A stretch of 64,000 bases of DNA, taken from positions 62,001 through 126,000 of the forward strand of contig JAFREE010000052.1 of NCBI GenBank assembly GCA_019400425.1. The letters are read 5' to 3'. Positions 23,116-34,497 of this stretch are shown here, one piece after another. A program made the translations under genes and the position numbers. The stretch comes from Hymenochaete sp. R1 (taxonomy: Eukaryota > Basidiomycota > Agaricomycetes > Hymenochaetales > Hymenochaetaceae). A model generated the notes under the pieces. It did no database searches, was not told where the DNA came from, and worked only from the letters and a program-made list of their open reading frames with translations. Position 1 is the first letter of the stretch; each line of letters begins with the position of its first letter.

Positions 23116-23920
23116 CTATCGACCATCCTTGTCACGGTACTCCCAGTACTTCCGCTTGATCGTAGCAAGGGCACTCTCGAGATGCGTATGAGCAGCCACA
23201 CCATCGAACCCGTCCAAAATATAAAGCAGCTCATTATAGCGATACAACACACGCGCATAAATAACGTCATTAATGATCAGAACGCCCCAAACCGGAATAT
23301 CAGCTCGCGTAAGCGGTTTCGCCTGCGACTTGACGCGATTCATGTAATCCTTGAGCTGCTTCATAGACTCCTTCATGTGCGCCTCCTTGTTCTCCGCGCG
23401 CTGCGCCTCCCGCTTCACTTCGACGACGCAGATGAAGTAGTCGTCGTCCTGGTTATCGGGCCTCCGGACTTCGGACGCGACGAAATCGGGGATACGGTCG
23501 TTTCCTGCTGGGTTGGTGCGGACCATCGTGAGCTGGGGAGTCACTTGGTAGCGCTTGAGAAAGGGGAACGCCTGGACGATATAGGCGTTGTCGACGCCGT
23601 AGAGCTCCGATTCGAGGTAATTGGTCTTCGGGTCCTTCCGTCCTAGTGCTTCTGCACGAGCACGGAGCCAGGTCGCATCCTGCCGTTGTCATTTACACCA
23701 GTAAAACGGAGAAAGAGGAAATGCTCACATCTGTGTGTTCGGGCATTGTGTTAAAGTGTCTGAAGTCGAAGCCGGTTGATGGGTCGATTCGTTTGAGGTT
23801 CGCCCATTTTTTGCACCTTGTTTTTATACACCCCAGACCTGCGGCAATGCATTCCCGTGCGTTCCCTCCCGAAACACTCCATAAAAATGATCCTGCGAGA
23901 GACTGAATGCCTACGTGCAT
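23116..23920 (-). CDS. Unknown protein with a PD-(D/E)XK nuclease-like signature
   Basis: Two exons (23729-23920 and 23116-23679) give 756 nt, 251 aa. The start at the ATG at 23920 is uncertain because the frame stays open upstream. The first exon carries KWANLKRIDPSTGFDFRHFN. The second reads NAYIVQAFPFLKRYQVTPQL, then RIPDFVASEVRR, FICVVEVKREAQ and MKQLKDYMNRVKS, then PVWGVLIINDVIYARVLY. The order acidic residue in PDF, then E-V-K on a hydrophobic strand, then a Gln-containing helix (QLKDYM), is the arrangement of the PD-(D/E)XK nuclease superfamily. Fungi carry many such proteins of unknown role. That reading is inference from a short motif, and activity cannot be claimed. It sits about 3 kb from the DUF262 gene, with the secreted-protein gene between them. 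Confidence 0.65.
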
Positions 23921-24364
23921 CTTGAGCAAGCTGACCTATTTGAAGCGAAAGGATTCCCCTAAGGAGTTGAACAACCAGTATGAAGGTGATAAACTCGATA
24001 GTAAGGCTCAAATATATGGTCGCCGACGTAGAACGATCTGAATTAGCTCGAAGCAGATAGCTCGGACCAGGTCCTGAGTTGAACCAGGATGGGAAGATGG
24101 TCCAGATGAACAACGATCGCCACACATTCTTGTGGTCAATATCGCCGGTCCTGAGGTGGTAGAAGAATACTGAACAATGCTTTCTCACGACCCATATAGG
24201 GAGGATATAAAGATGGCCTGATGTATTTATTATTGCCCTTAACATCACAGCTCAACTCGACTTCATACAACTTGATCATCAGCTTTCACTGATACAAACG
24301 ACGTGAATGTTTCTTCAATCCAAGAAACCGCGTCCACTCACTTAAGCTTCCTTTTTCTCTCCAG
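23921..24364. promoter_or_regulatory. Divergent promoter region
   Basis: 444 bases between the minus-strand nuclease-like gene and the plus-strand 139-aa gene. GGATATAAAGATGG near 24200-24213 is a good TATA box about 155 bases before the ATG at 24365. A hydrophobic minus-strand frame overlaps here (to 24248) and could be an extra upstream exon; I could not join it convincingly. Confidence 0.5.
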
Positions 24365-24784
24365 ATGCCTTCACAACAAGAGTACGTTTCCGGCTTCGCG
24401 CTGACAAGCGACCAGGTCGAGCGCGCCGCCAAAGAATGCGCCAAGCTCCCCGTCGAGAACCACGAAGGGACGCACGCAGAACCCATCAGCGACTCCGAGA
24501 TGCAAGTCCTGCAGGTCATCAAGGACATCTGCGGAGGCGAGGATCCAGCCTGTGCCGAATTCAAAGAGCTCAAGCATCCCGACGGCGCCCTCAAATACAT
24601 CGCGGTCGTCCACAGGGGCACAAAGCCATCCGAAAGCTTCGACGAGCACGGAAAGAAGGGGATGGCCGCGGTTTGCATCTCGTGGTTGCAGAAGAAGGGG
24701 CTTGTGGATGCCAAGAGTCCCGACAAGGCCAGGAGTTTGTGGAAGACATATACCACGGAGCAGGCCAATTATTATAACGATTAG
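24365..24784 (+). CDS. Hypothetical 139-aa protein, intronless
   Basis: A complete frame from ATG to TAG preceded by a TATA box. The protein is hydrophilic and mostly helical, without signal peptide or membrane span. It runs from MPSQQEYVSGFALTSDQVE through KLPVENHEGTHAEPISDSEM, DICGGEDPACAEFKEL, LKYIAVVHRGTKPSESFDEH to a Trp/Tyr-rich end (SLWKTYTTEQANYYND). Three cysteines are present (CAKL, DICGG, PACAE), with a fourth in VCISWL. Codon choice is strongly biased to C- and G-ending codons in the first half, typical of well-expressed genes in this window. I do not recognise the family. Confidence 0.7.
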   Translation: MPSQQEYVSGFALTSDQVERAAKECAKLPVENHEGTHAEPISDSEMQVLQVIKDICGGEDPACAEFKELKHPDGALKYIAVVHRGTKPSESFDEHGKKGMAAVCISWLQKKGLVDAKSPDKARSLWKTYTTEQANYYND

Positions 24785-25576
24785 AAGCGACGCTCACTTA
24801 CGTTGTAAAGAAACCAGCCAATCATCGATAGATTTCTTTCTTTTCATTCATAAGAGGCTTCAAGTTGTTGAAGTTTTGCATGGCGAAAGTGAACGCATAT
24901 TTAGCTCGATCAAGGGGACGAGTGGGTCAGTGAGTGAAGATCGAAGGTCAGAGGTCCAGACACACCAGAACATTCGAAATAGCGAGGTTACACCAAGCAG
25001 TAACTCGTTTACGACGCTGACGCAGAACCAGCACTTTCGGTAGCAGCACTGCGAGGAATTCATTGTCTTCTAGACGTATTCGCGGCTTTACTCGAATCAT
25101 TGTGAGTGTCGGTCTCGGTGGGTAAAGTAGTGTCATTGTCAATAGTAGTGGAGAAGGGAGGAAGAAACAGTTCGCACATTTTCTGGTTAGCTACGAGACT
25201 CGCCAGTGGGGACGGGACGGAACCGTACCCGGAACCTGGTGTCCGGATCCGGCGTCAGCCGGCTCCGAGGCGAAGCATCTCGACTTTTTCTGAAATTTCC
25301 CTAACTCTCATCTTCCGTCCCTATTCCATCCTTGACGATGGACTCCATGACATTCAATCACAACATCCAAAGGCGCAGGTTTTGTATTTTTTTTTAAAAA
25401 AAAATCGAAACAATAGCAATACAGAAAGGAGAAGAAAGGAAAGGATAGGAAAGAAGAAAAGCAAAAATTCTGTACGAACCCCATACCGCCAACACAGACC
25501 TACATCCCATCAACTACGGCCTATCCCCAGCGTTACAAGCCTCGAGTATCCACCTTACAGACTCGACGCTCGAACG
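24785..25576. other. Intergenic region, no supported gene
   Basis: 3' flanks of convergent genes. A poly-T/poly-A switch followed by an A/G-rich tract occupies 25386-25465. The frames seen on either strand have no protein-like composition. Confidence 0.5.
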
Positions 25577-28500
25577 TCAGACCCCACCCTCGACGAAGCT
25601 ACTCTCATGCACGCGCGTGATATAATCCATATCACTCAACGCATCTCCCAAACTCACTCTCGATACCTCCGCTTCAACCTCCACCCCATCAACCCCAGAC
25701 TCATCCACTAAATCCGCACCAACTTGAACGTCAACACCAACATCCCCACCGACTTCCTCCTCACTAGCACTCGACTCGCATTCATAGAAAAACGTCGTGT
25801 TCGTCTCCGCTTCTTCCCCAACCACCCGCCGGTCGGTTATGCCAGTGTCCGCGTTCGTCCGAGCCGTCGCCCCTGCGCCTTTCTTCAGCGTCGAGGTCGC
25901 GTTGTCCGAGTCCGGCTCTGACCCCATAGTCTGACCCACCCTCTCGAGGTCGAACGGATTCGAATGCGAAAGCGTTGAGCGCGCCGACGAGTTTGGACGG
26001 GCATCACGGTGAGGCTTGTAAAACAGATCGTCATCCTCGCCCTCTTCGTCTTCGTACCCTTCCTCATTCACGGCGAGGCTATCCGCGAATGGATCGTCCA
26101 GGATATTGTCCTGGTCTCCAGCCCCTTCTTCGCCTTCATCTCTAGACGCAGGCTCGCGATCGCGCCCGTTCCATTCCAAACCTCTCAACACGTCCACTTC
26201 CTTCAATAACGACATGTCTCTTAACGCATCGCACTCACTGAACGAGAACGAATCCACATTCTCCCCAAACCCAATCTCCTCTCTCGGTCCCACACTCCCT
26301 CCTTGCGTTTTCAAAGCACCAGTCACCGGAGAGTCCACGACGACCACAGTTCCCGCCTCCGAACCAGCCGCAGAACCGGACGCAAACGACAGCTCAGCGT
26401 CAGTCGCAAAATCAAACGACCGACTCCATCTCCCGTCCCCACCACGACTATACCGAGAGCCGGTATGCACACTACGACCACCCCTTTCGCTCTCCGTCCT
26501 TTCGGAGATCGAGCTTAGAGAGACGATACGCCGTAATGGGGACGGTCGGATGGGCGCGCACCCGGCCCATATCCCCAAAGTCGAACCAGATGACGCGTGA
26601 GATCCGGCGGATAGTGACGAAAGGGACTTGGCGCGCGAAAGTGCGGCTGGGAAAGCTGAGGGCGGTGAGTTGGAGGACGTCGAATGCCTATGTACCTCAT
26701 GGCCTTCAAGTGGTTGATCGAAACAGCCTGGAATAAAAAATTCAGTTAGACTGAACACAAAAGAAAGAGAACCGAAAAGGACGCACCCGTACTTTGGCTA
26801 CTTCCAAGCTCGACCAGATTGTTCAATCTGGAGTGCAGGTACCTCTGAGCTCCCGCCGTCCCAAGCGGCGGAGAAGTCGGCTGCGGCACGAGCGAGAACG
26901 GGATATGCCCCTGCACGCGCAGATGCTGTCGGTTTACAAGAGGCAGGGGTACAGGAAGCCCGAGCGCTTGCCCCCGTCTCCATTCCTCTACCGGGTTCTC
27001 AAAACCACGACCATGCTCCGGGAGCGAACGAAGGGACTCAAAAGTCTGTTGAAAACATGCTGTGGATGCGTTAGAGTGCACGAGTCTGATCGTCTGCCTC
27101 TCTGTCTCGGTATCAGAACTCAACTCAGAGTTCACGTCGATTTCAGACGAACAAATCGAAGTTGAGTCTGGTTCTGGTTTCAAGTCTGTCCGGGCGGCGT
27201 CATCGAGACAAGGTGACGTAGATGTAGGCCAACCTTGTTCAGACCCAAATCCAGAGCTTACAGAATGCGGGACCCCAGACATAATCGATTCAAAGCTAGT
27301 CTTCAACGTCAATCCCTTCGGCTGGACGCTTCCATTGGCATCCTTCATTCCCAGACCCAAGCCAAGAGGCGTCATCGAGCGAAATCCCACCTCCCTCAAA
27401 TCTAGCGCATCGAAGTGAAGGTGGTGAGGCGGGACCTGCACCGCATTCACCCTCACCTGCATACCCATACCTTCCGTAATCTCCCCAAAAGAGAAGGCGC
27501 CTGGAAAGCGTGGATTGCCTTCGCTCATCTGTGAGCTTGGGGTGACCGGAGAAGGCGTCACAGGGACCGAAGGCGGAGATGGGAACGAAGGGAGCGACAA
27601 GGGCAGAGTGAATCCCTGTGAGTCGGTCTGACTGAAATCTTCAATCTTGAACTGGAAGGAGGCTCGGGATGGCGAGTTCCCTGGGATGCTTCGGTCGACG
27701 TTTGTGTGCCGTGAACGAGAGGACGTGTGAATGTGGACGGGCACGGGTGGAATAAATGAGAAATTGAACGGTCCACCGGATGCAGAGCCCGAACCCGACG
27801 CAGATGCAACCGTAGTAGCGAATGCCGAAGATGTTGTGTATGCCGCAGACCTGCTTGATTGGTCCAGAATGACAGAGCTCTTCGGAGAAGGAGAAGCTGA
27901 ATTGATACGATCAACGGCCGCGTGCAGCGATTGAGGCCTGGATTTCCCGCGCCTCTTGTCAAAGAAAGTATCAATACCAACTTCGCCGAAGCTCGAGACG
28001 TCAGGAATGCGAGGGCTTGCGCGGCGAGGATGGGTCCGCGGGTCGGGTGACGTAGACGTAGAGGGAGCATGACAGTTAGAGTGCGCGTTGGAATGATACG
28101 AAGAAGACGAATATCTGTGGTATTGGTATTGATTGCTTGTTCGAGAGACCCAAGTGTTCCGACGAGACTGAGAAGCAGACCCAGAATTGCAGTGCGACTG
28201 AGAACGAGAGCCCGTACGCGAAACGGAACGCGCATGCCTACCCCTCCGGCTAGCCACAGCCTTGCGAGAGTCTATCTTAGACTTCCATCTGTGCTCCGCA
28301 AGCTGTTTCTGGACCGATAGCTCCCACGCTGGATTACCGAAGAGGCCGACCAGGAAAGCGTTGGCCGAGCCTTTGAAGTTCTGACGAGAACGTTTGCTTG
28401 AGCCAGTGTGAGCCGAAGAGTGGTACTCTGAGTTATAAGACCGTTTCGAGCCTTTTCGTGAACGAGTCGAGTGGTTGTCTCCACCTGAGCTTGTTAAGCG

Positions 28501-28953
28501 AATCTCGGCGGCAGACTTGGTATTGACGGAACCTGTGTCCGAAGCAGGACACGGTGAGACGCGCGAGCTTGAGCACAGGCTATTTGCATCATACTCAAAG
28601 TCGCGCATCTCTGAGAGCAGTTCTGGCATGTCGTGAATGGTTTGAAGGCGGCGATACTTGAGGTAGGACAGTTTGATGGAAACGAAGACTAGTAGAAGGA
28701 AGAAAAGACAGAAGAGGGGGATACCGATTGTCAATAGCTTTGAAGGTGAGGTTTTACTGTCAAGAGTAGATTCAACTGCAGATGTGCGTTGTTTCAACGC
28801 TATGTGGACAGGCAACGATAAATCGGTTTGGAGACTTCTTGGAGAGTGTTGAAGTTGGGTGGCATGGTGCTGTGGGACAGGTGAAGACATTGTACCCAAG
28901 ATTTTATAAACAAGCAAGTAGAAAAGTAAGCAAAAACGAGATTTTGGAGGCAT
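25577..28953 (-). CDS. Large single-span membrane protein, disordered cytoplasmic part
   Basis: Two exons (26787-28953 and 25577-26727) give 3318 nt, 1105 aa. The ATG at 28951-28953 begins MPPKSRFCLLFYLLVYKILG, a probable signal peptide. About 50 Ser/Gln/His-rich residues follow, then one strong transmembrane helix (LTIGIPLFCLFFLLLVFVSI, about residues 76-96) with a basic stop-transfer (KLSYLKYRR). The remaining 1000 residues are disordered: Ser/Arg-rich with SRSRSRTGSRSQS-like segments, Pro/Ser stretches and an acidic C-terminal region. This resembles fungal cell-surface proteins with a short outside part and a long cytosolic tail, such as bud-site or wall-sensor-like proteins, but no named domain is visible. 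Many Ser/Pro sites could be phosphorylated. Confidence 0.7.
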
Positions 28954-29525
28954 TTTCCAGATAGATTCAATGCTGAAGAAATGATGGTGTATCGCTTGGG
29001 AAAGAGTGATGGGGGATGGATGGGAGGATGATGGACGTCGCTGGACAAGTTTCAAAGGTCAACCTTCTGTAAGCTGTCGCTGAGTACTGGTAGCTTGGCC
29101 TTCAGTATCCACTACTCCATTCCGGTATGTACAGTAGCGTTAGTGAACCCACTTGACCAAGTCGTTGATACAGTAGTCTCAGGTTCCTTACTTACTGTGC
29201 TGTTGATGAACAAGTTTCAAGTCAAGTCATTAGTGAGAGCGTCTCTGGATGATAGAAGCTCGTCTTTGTCTAATATTTTGTCTGACATAAGCATTACCTT
29301 AGCAACCCCCAAAAAATCCCGTGACTTTTCAAGCTTTCGTTTTATTTCAAATTCGGAGCTTCCACCACCAGTAAGCTCTCGCCTCTCGGCGGATGGAACC
29401 CGACTGAACCATTTACGCTGACTAACTCCAGTACACATTACCATGGAGAAACATGTCCCGTCCTCTCATTAGCGCTCTTCTTCTCAAACCTCCATCAACA
29501 GACAGAGGAAGGAGCGTCGTCGTTC
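28954..29525. promoter_or_regulatory. Divergent promoter region of the membrane-protein and Zn2Cys6 genes
   Basis: 572 bases between two divergent starts. The reading frame of the Zn2Cys6 gene stays open upstream to about 29431, where an acceptor-like CTCCAG occurs, so a 5' exon is possible, but no ATG joins convincingly. No clear TATA box. Confidence 0.4.
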
Positions 29526-32500
29526 ATGAAAGACCAGACGGGAACCGTCGGACGTTTGAGCTCCAGAGAGAAGGATCTCGAGAGCAAGAGAGCAAAGGGT
29601 CAGGTCTCGTGTGCGGAATGTAGGAGGTAAGCATGGGCGTGCAATTTCGTCATAGCTTTGGATTGACAATTTAACATCCCAGGCTCAAGTTAAAGTGCGA
29701 CAAGAAGGTGTCTCTTTGATGGCTTGCTAATTGCTCAGTTCACTTCTAACGCTCGCGACTCATCTAGCTTCCTTGTACGTTCTTCTTTACCTTTGGAAAG
29801 CCTCATTAACAATTCGTTATTTGAAGGCTCTTCGTGTGTTCGCAGAGGCTGCGAGACAATATGTCCAAACGGTCGGGTTCATGTATGCTTTCTTCAACAT
29901 GTCACTTTACCTTGTCTTCTGTAGGTGCACTCTCAGCCGGCAGCGGCACCCGTTTCGTCCTCGCGAACACCGACAAATTACACGCAAAGCTCCTTGACAT
30001 GTCCCAACGCATTCGCCAACTCGAAGACGCCCTCCAAATCTCCCATGCATCGCTCAGCCACAACCCACACCCCCTCCTCTGCGAAGAGCTCCTGCAAGTC
30101 AAGTCCGGCGTTGACCTCGTAACTGCGAGTGGGGACAATGGCTCAGAGAGCAAAAGTGGAAACTCGAATGATATAAAGGAAGAGAAGGAGGATGGCGCCG
30201 GAGGTCTGGATGAGTTGCCTAAGAGCTTCGGAGTCATGAGCATCTCAGAAAACGGAGATGCGTTCCTCGGCCGAGCGACAGAGTCATTAATGATGGTAAG
30301 TGGCAAGCCACCCATGTCTATTTTTAGAAACTCACCCACGGATCCCCTCCTACCCCGCCCCTCCCCGAAATCCAGCTCGTCAATCCTGACTCAAGGCAAG
30401 AAACTGTTCCACCGACGACGCACAACTCGCTTGGCATACCCTACCACATATACCGTTCCGCCAAATACTTCCCCTTCGGCACCGTTCCTTCCTCTCCCAC
30501 TCTCTTCCCCGACGCCGAACGTATCCCGTCTCCCGCATTTCAGAAGCATGATAACTTACTTTTAATCGAGTCGTTCCTCCCCTCGTATGCACGCGCGACG
30601 GCGCTCGTCGAGGCGTACTTGAATAACATTGCTTGGTGTAACCGATTCGTGGACAGGGAACAGATCTTCGAGGACCTCCTTCCACTCGTCTATAATACAA
30701 CATATGGTACACTCCGCCGACAACGCCCGGATCAAAAAGCATCCCACCCTTCCTCTCACCCCTCGCCCGCAACTTCCTCGTCTACCCCTAGCTCTACAAC
30801 AGACACAGGGACCAGCCCCGGTAGCACCACCGCTCACCTCAACAGTACGGACGATACCACCAGCCACGACCACCTTTTCCACACCCAACTCCTCGCCGAC
30901 GCCTCTTCCCCTCTCTATGCTCATCGACTCTCCCTCCTCCTTATGATCCTCTCCGCAGGCGCCGCTGGAGACTTCACCCTCCCGCTAGCGAATGACGAAG
31001 CAGAGAGGTACAAGTTCCTCGCGATCGCCGCGTTGGGTCTGACGAGCGTATTCATTGGGGCGAGCCTGGAGACGGTGCAGGTCTGTATGATGTATGGGGG
31101 GTATGATTTTTGTAGTGGGCGGAAGGAGAGTCTTGAACCGGCGTGGAAGGTGATTAGTTTTGGGTTGGGTCTGGCGTGCAGTGTGAGCTCCCTTCTATTA
31201 TTTTAGACTGTATTCACACTCTAATACATTCCTGAATCTCTATATGAAATTCTTAGATTGGCCTTCATAGAGACCCCGCCCAATGGAAAATGCCTCCGAA
31301 ACTTGTCCAGAGACGCCGACGCGTCTTCTGGGAGGTCTTCACCCTTGACAAATGGAAGTCCCTCGAAGCGGGTCGACCAGCAACATTCAACCTTTCCGAA
31401 ATCGATTGTCAGTATCCAGAGGACAGGGACGCCAAATTGGATGTCGACGGAAACCTTATCCCAAGCTGTGAGTTTTCTCCAGGCCACTCCAATCTACACT
31501 GTCCATCGAACGCTCGTTATATTTTGTTAACTTTGACCTTGACTAACGTCGTTCCATTTCGCAGTCTGGAACTTCAAACATCGCTTCGTTCACGAGGTCA
31601 TTGCACACATCACTGAGAAACTCTGCATGACGCGCCCAATCCGATACGCCGAGATCCTTGAACTCGACCGCCGGATCCGCGATTTTAATGCACATCCCAT
31701 ACTCGTGAAAGTCATGTCCAACTTGCGGTCGTCTACAGCCGCTGGGCAGGGTGCAGGGTGCAGTGGAGCTGAGAATGACGGAGAAGAGAGTCTGGAAGAG
31801 AAGTTGAGGTCGATGAGGAGGTATACGTGGTGGGTGATGCGTGAAGTCTGTAAGTGTTTTTCCCCCTTCTTTTCGTTTACTAAGTTTGCGTGGTATTGAC
31901 TATTCACACAAACTTTGGCTCTTTAAGCTCTCATATACCTACATCGAAACTTTTTTGCGCGCGCCATGCTTGAAGCACCCCTCAAGCCTCTCAGTTCACC
32001 TTATGCCTCTTCCGCATTATCAGCCTACGCTTCAGCCGTGACCCTCCTCAAGATCGTGCGCACGTTTTTTGAACGGTATCCCGAGACCGTCCTGAGGCTG
32101 TGGGCCCTTTGGGCACAGGCTGTTACATCTGCTGTATGTTTCGGGATTGATTTACTGGACGAATATTTTTAAATTTCTCCCTCTCACTTAAAATTATAAA
32201 GGTTATCATAGGCTGCGTCGCATGCCGGGGGCCCGTAACGTACGTGTCAGGCACAGCGCTCACAGAACTCGAGTCCGCTGTCGACCTCTTCAATACTGCT
32301 CACGACCATCCCGTTTCGCGACGCGCTCTCGTACGTTTGTTCCATCTCAAGATCAGAACTTAAAGGATTTTCGTTGACATCTGAAATTATTGCAGCCTCT
32401 ACTCCTCCGCCTCCTCGAACGCGCTCGAGCAGCAAACAACCCCTCGTTGAGTCCGGATATGTCGGGTGCTAGGGAAGAACTTGGTATCTTATGCGGAGCT

Positions 32501-33874
32501 GCTACGTTCCTTTACCAGAAACGGTCGGAACCACAAACAGAACCTCAAACTCGGTCCCTGTCGATCCATGCTGAGAACGATGTTCCCAGTGCGAACCCGG
32601 AAGGCATTTCAAGTCCTGGTGCGAATACTTCCGCCGGATCCACTTCTATACCATCCTCCACGTCTTCGGCCACTCCCATGTCCGCGTCCAGTAGTACTAC
32701 CACCGCTTCATCCTCTCCTTTCATCTCAAGCGCGTCCTCTTTTTCTGCGAACACGAGCGCAAAAGGTGCGAGTGGATCAAGGCGACGTTCCTTGGTCCAT
32801 TCATTCGGCCTCTCCTCAGACAAACTCGGTGAAGAGTCGAGTTTCTACAGACCGGCTCAGGCCCAAGCTCAAGCTCAAACTCAGACCGTGAATCGACCTG
32901 ATCAGAAACGGGAACAGGAACAGGGACGGGAGCAGACAGCGACGGATTTGGCTTGGTCGATATTTGCGAATGGCAACGGGTCGAGCGTATCGAACGTGAA
33001 AGCTGATACGGCGTATGATGATCCTATGAACTCGACGAACACGGATGAGAAACTTAGCACGTTTGGCCCGTTCGTACCACAGCCAAACGACGCTACAGCG
33101 TCAAATGCGATACCACCCGCCACCGGTCAAAACTCGGGCTTTGGATTTGGACCCGGATCCGTTTCTGGATCAGCTCCCGATGCTCAAGACCCATTCAATT
33201 CGACGTCTTGGTTGCAGGAGCTCATGAGTAATACCGTTTCGGGCGAGTTTGGTAGTGTCCCTGGGAGTGACAACGACGGGCCCTCCGGGTTGGGTGCTAG
33301 ATTAGGAAGCTCGGACGTCAAGACGAATGGGACTGGGTTCGAGCCGGAGACTGGCGATCCGTTCTTACGTGGATTCATCGGGAACTTAAGTTCTGTTGGG
33401 AACAGCGAACCAACGCCCAACGCAGGACCATCCACTTTTCCACCTTCGACTTTCACCAACTTCGGACACTCATACGATCAATCCCAGATTCAACTCACGC
33501 CATACCCGCATTCCCGAGTCCCATCCACCGGCACCCCTACCTCCACGTCCAAATCAATCGACATCAACATCAACAATCCCAACACCGTAGGCTGGAACTC
33601 CTGTTCTTATCCGAACTCTTACCCCTACTCATACCCCTGTAACAACCTGAACGGTCTCCCTCTTAACGTCACCGATACCAACGACTTTATGAACCTCCTG
33701 AACGGGCACGGAAACGCTGTTGCCATGTGTATCGATAATATCGATATCTGTGGAAATGGCGCCGATAACGCTGAGGCTAATGGACAACCGATAGGAGCGG
33801 ATGCGTGGAGAGTGATATTAGCTGATCCGGAGCACCTGGTTGCTGGGTTGGGGATGGACGAAGGGATGCGATAG
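29526..33874 (+). CDS. Zn2Cys6 transcription factor with fungal-specific regulatory domain
   Basis: Nuclear DNA-binding regulator. The start at ATG 29526 (MKDQTGTVGRLSSREKD) is followed by a binuclear zinc cluster assembled from four exons: CAECRRLKLKC, then DKKLPCSSC, then VRRGCETIC, with spacing C-x2-C-x6-C-x5-C-x2-C-x8-C. The third exon is only 7 nt (29768-29774). Next come GSGTRFVLANTDKLHAKL and a coiled coil (MSQRIRQLEDALQI). The middle-homology (Fungal_trans-like) region follows: NNIAWCNRFVDREQIFEDLL, HRLSLLLMILSAGAAGDF, FGLGLACSIGLHRDPAQWKM, RRVFWEVFTLDKWKSLEAGR and SEIDCQYPEDRDA. The last exon adds about 490 residues, largely disordered Ser/Thr/Asn/Gly/Tyr-rich sequence with a Gln/Glu stretch, a likely activation region. 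Nine or more introns. The target genes cannot be read from sequence. Confidence 0.9.
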
Positions 33875-34497
33875 AAGGTATCTGGGCTTGTCGGCCTTTT
33901 TGCTTTGCCTTTGCTGTTTAATTTATTTGTCTGTATCTGTGCGCAACTATTGTCAAGTGTATTTGAGAACGGATCCCCACTCTTGTTCTGACCGTGTTGG
34001 ATAATTTATTCAGAGCTCGTGTTTATATTCTATGATACTGACTTGAAGGTTGTAGAGACGGGCATTTGATTAGTCTGGAACGTGTATTTACTTACGTAGT
34101 GATGTTAATGTGTCAGAGTTTTAGTGAAATTGTTCTTGGTGCATGAGTTAAAAAAGGAAGAGTGGGAAACGTAACGGGAAAACGAGGTGGAAGAAATTTG
34201 TGGAAGGCATAAAGGAGAAAGACGTGCATAAGGCATAAAGATGGGATGATGGCACGGTAGGGAACGGAGGCGCGTTTTTTGGGAGTAGAAATGTGGAGAT
34301 GAAAGGAGTTAAAGAAAAGAAAAGGAGCCCAAAAAAGAGTGAAAGAAAAAGAAAAAGTCCGTGAACAGTGACTATCGATACAAAAAATTATTACTTCTGA
34401 CGTTCTGGGTCCATATCTCGTCAGAGGGCACGCGCCCCAAGGCCCAATGAGCTCAGGATGAATTACGTAGAGATCCTCTTCCCACCGCATATGAATA
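33875..34497. other. 3' intergenic region between convergent genes
   Basis: T-rich 3' flank of the Zn2Cys6 gene, followed by an A/G-rich stretch (34150-34360) that is the 3' flank of the next minus-strand gene. Nothing else is seen. Confidence 0.5.

Noticed and set aside
23921..24248. Hydrophobic minus-strand frame as a membrane exon of the nuclease-like gene
   Set aside because: No splice join that keeps the downstream frame was found, and it overlaps the start of the model in another frame.
31590..31907. Minus-strand frame in the Zn2Cys6 gene region
   Set aside because: Antisense to exons of the regulatory domain, with no independent support.
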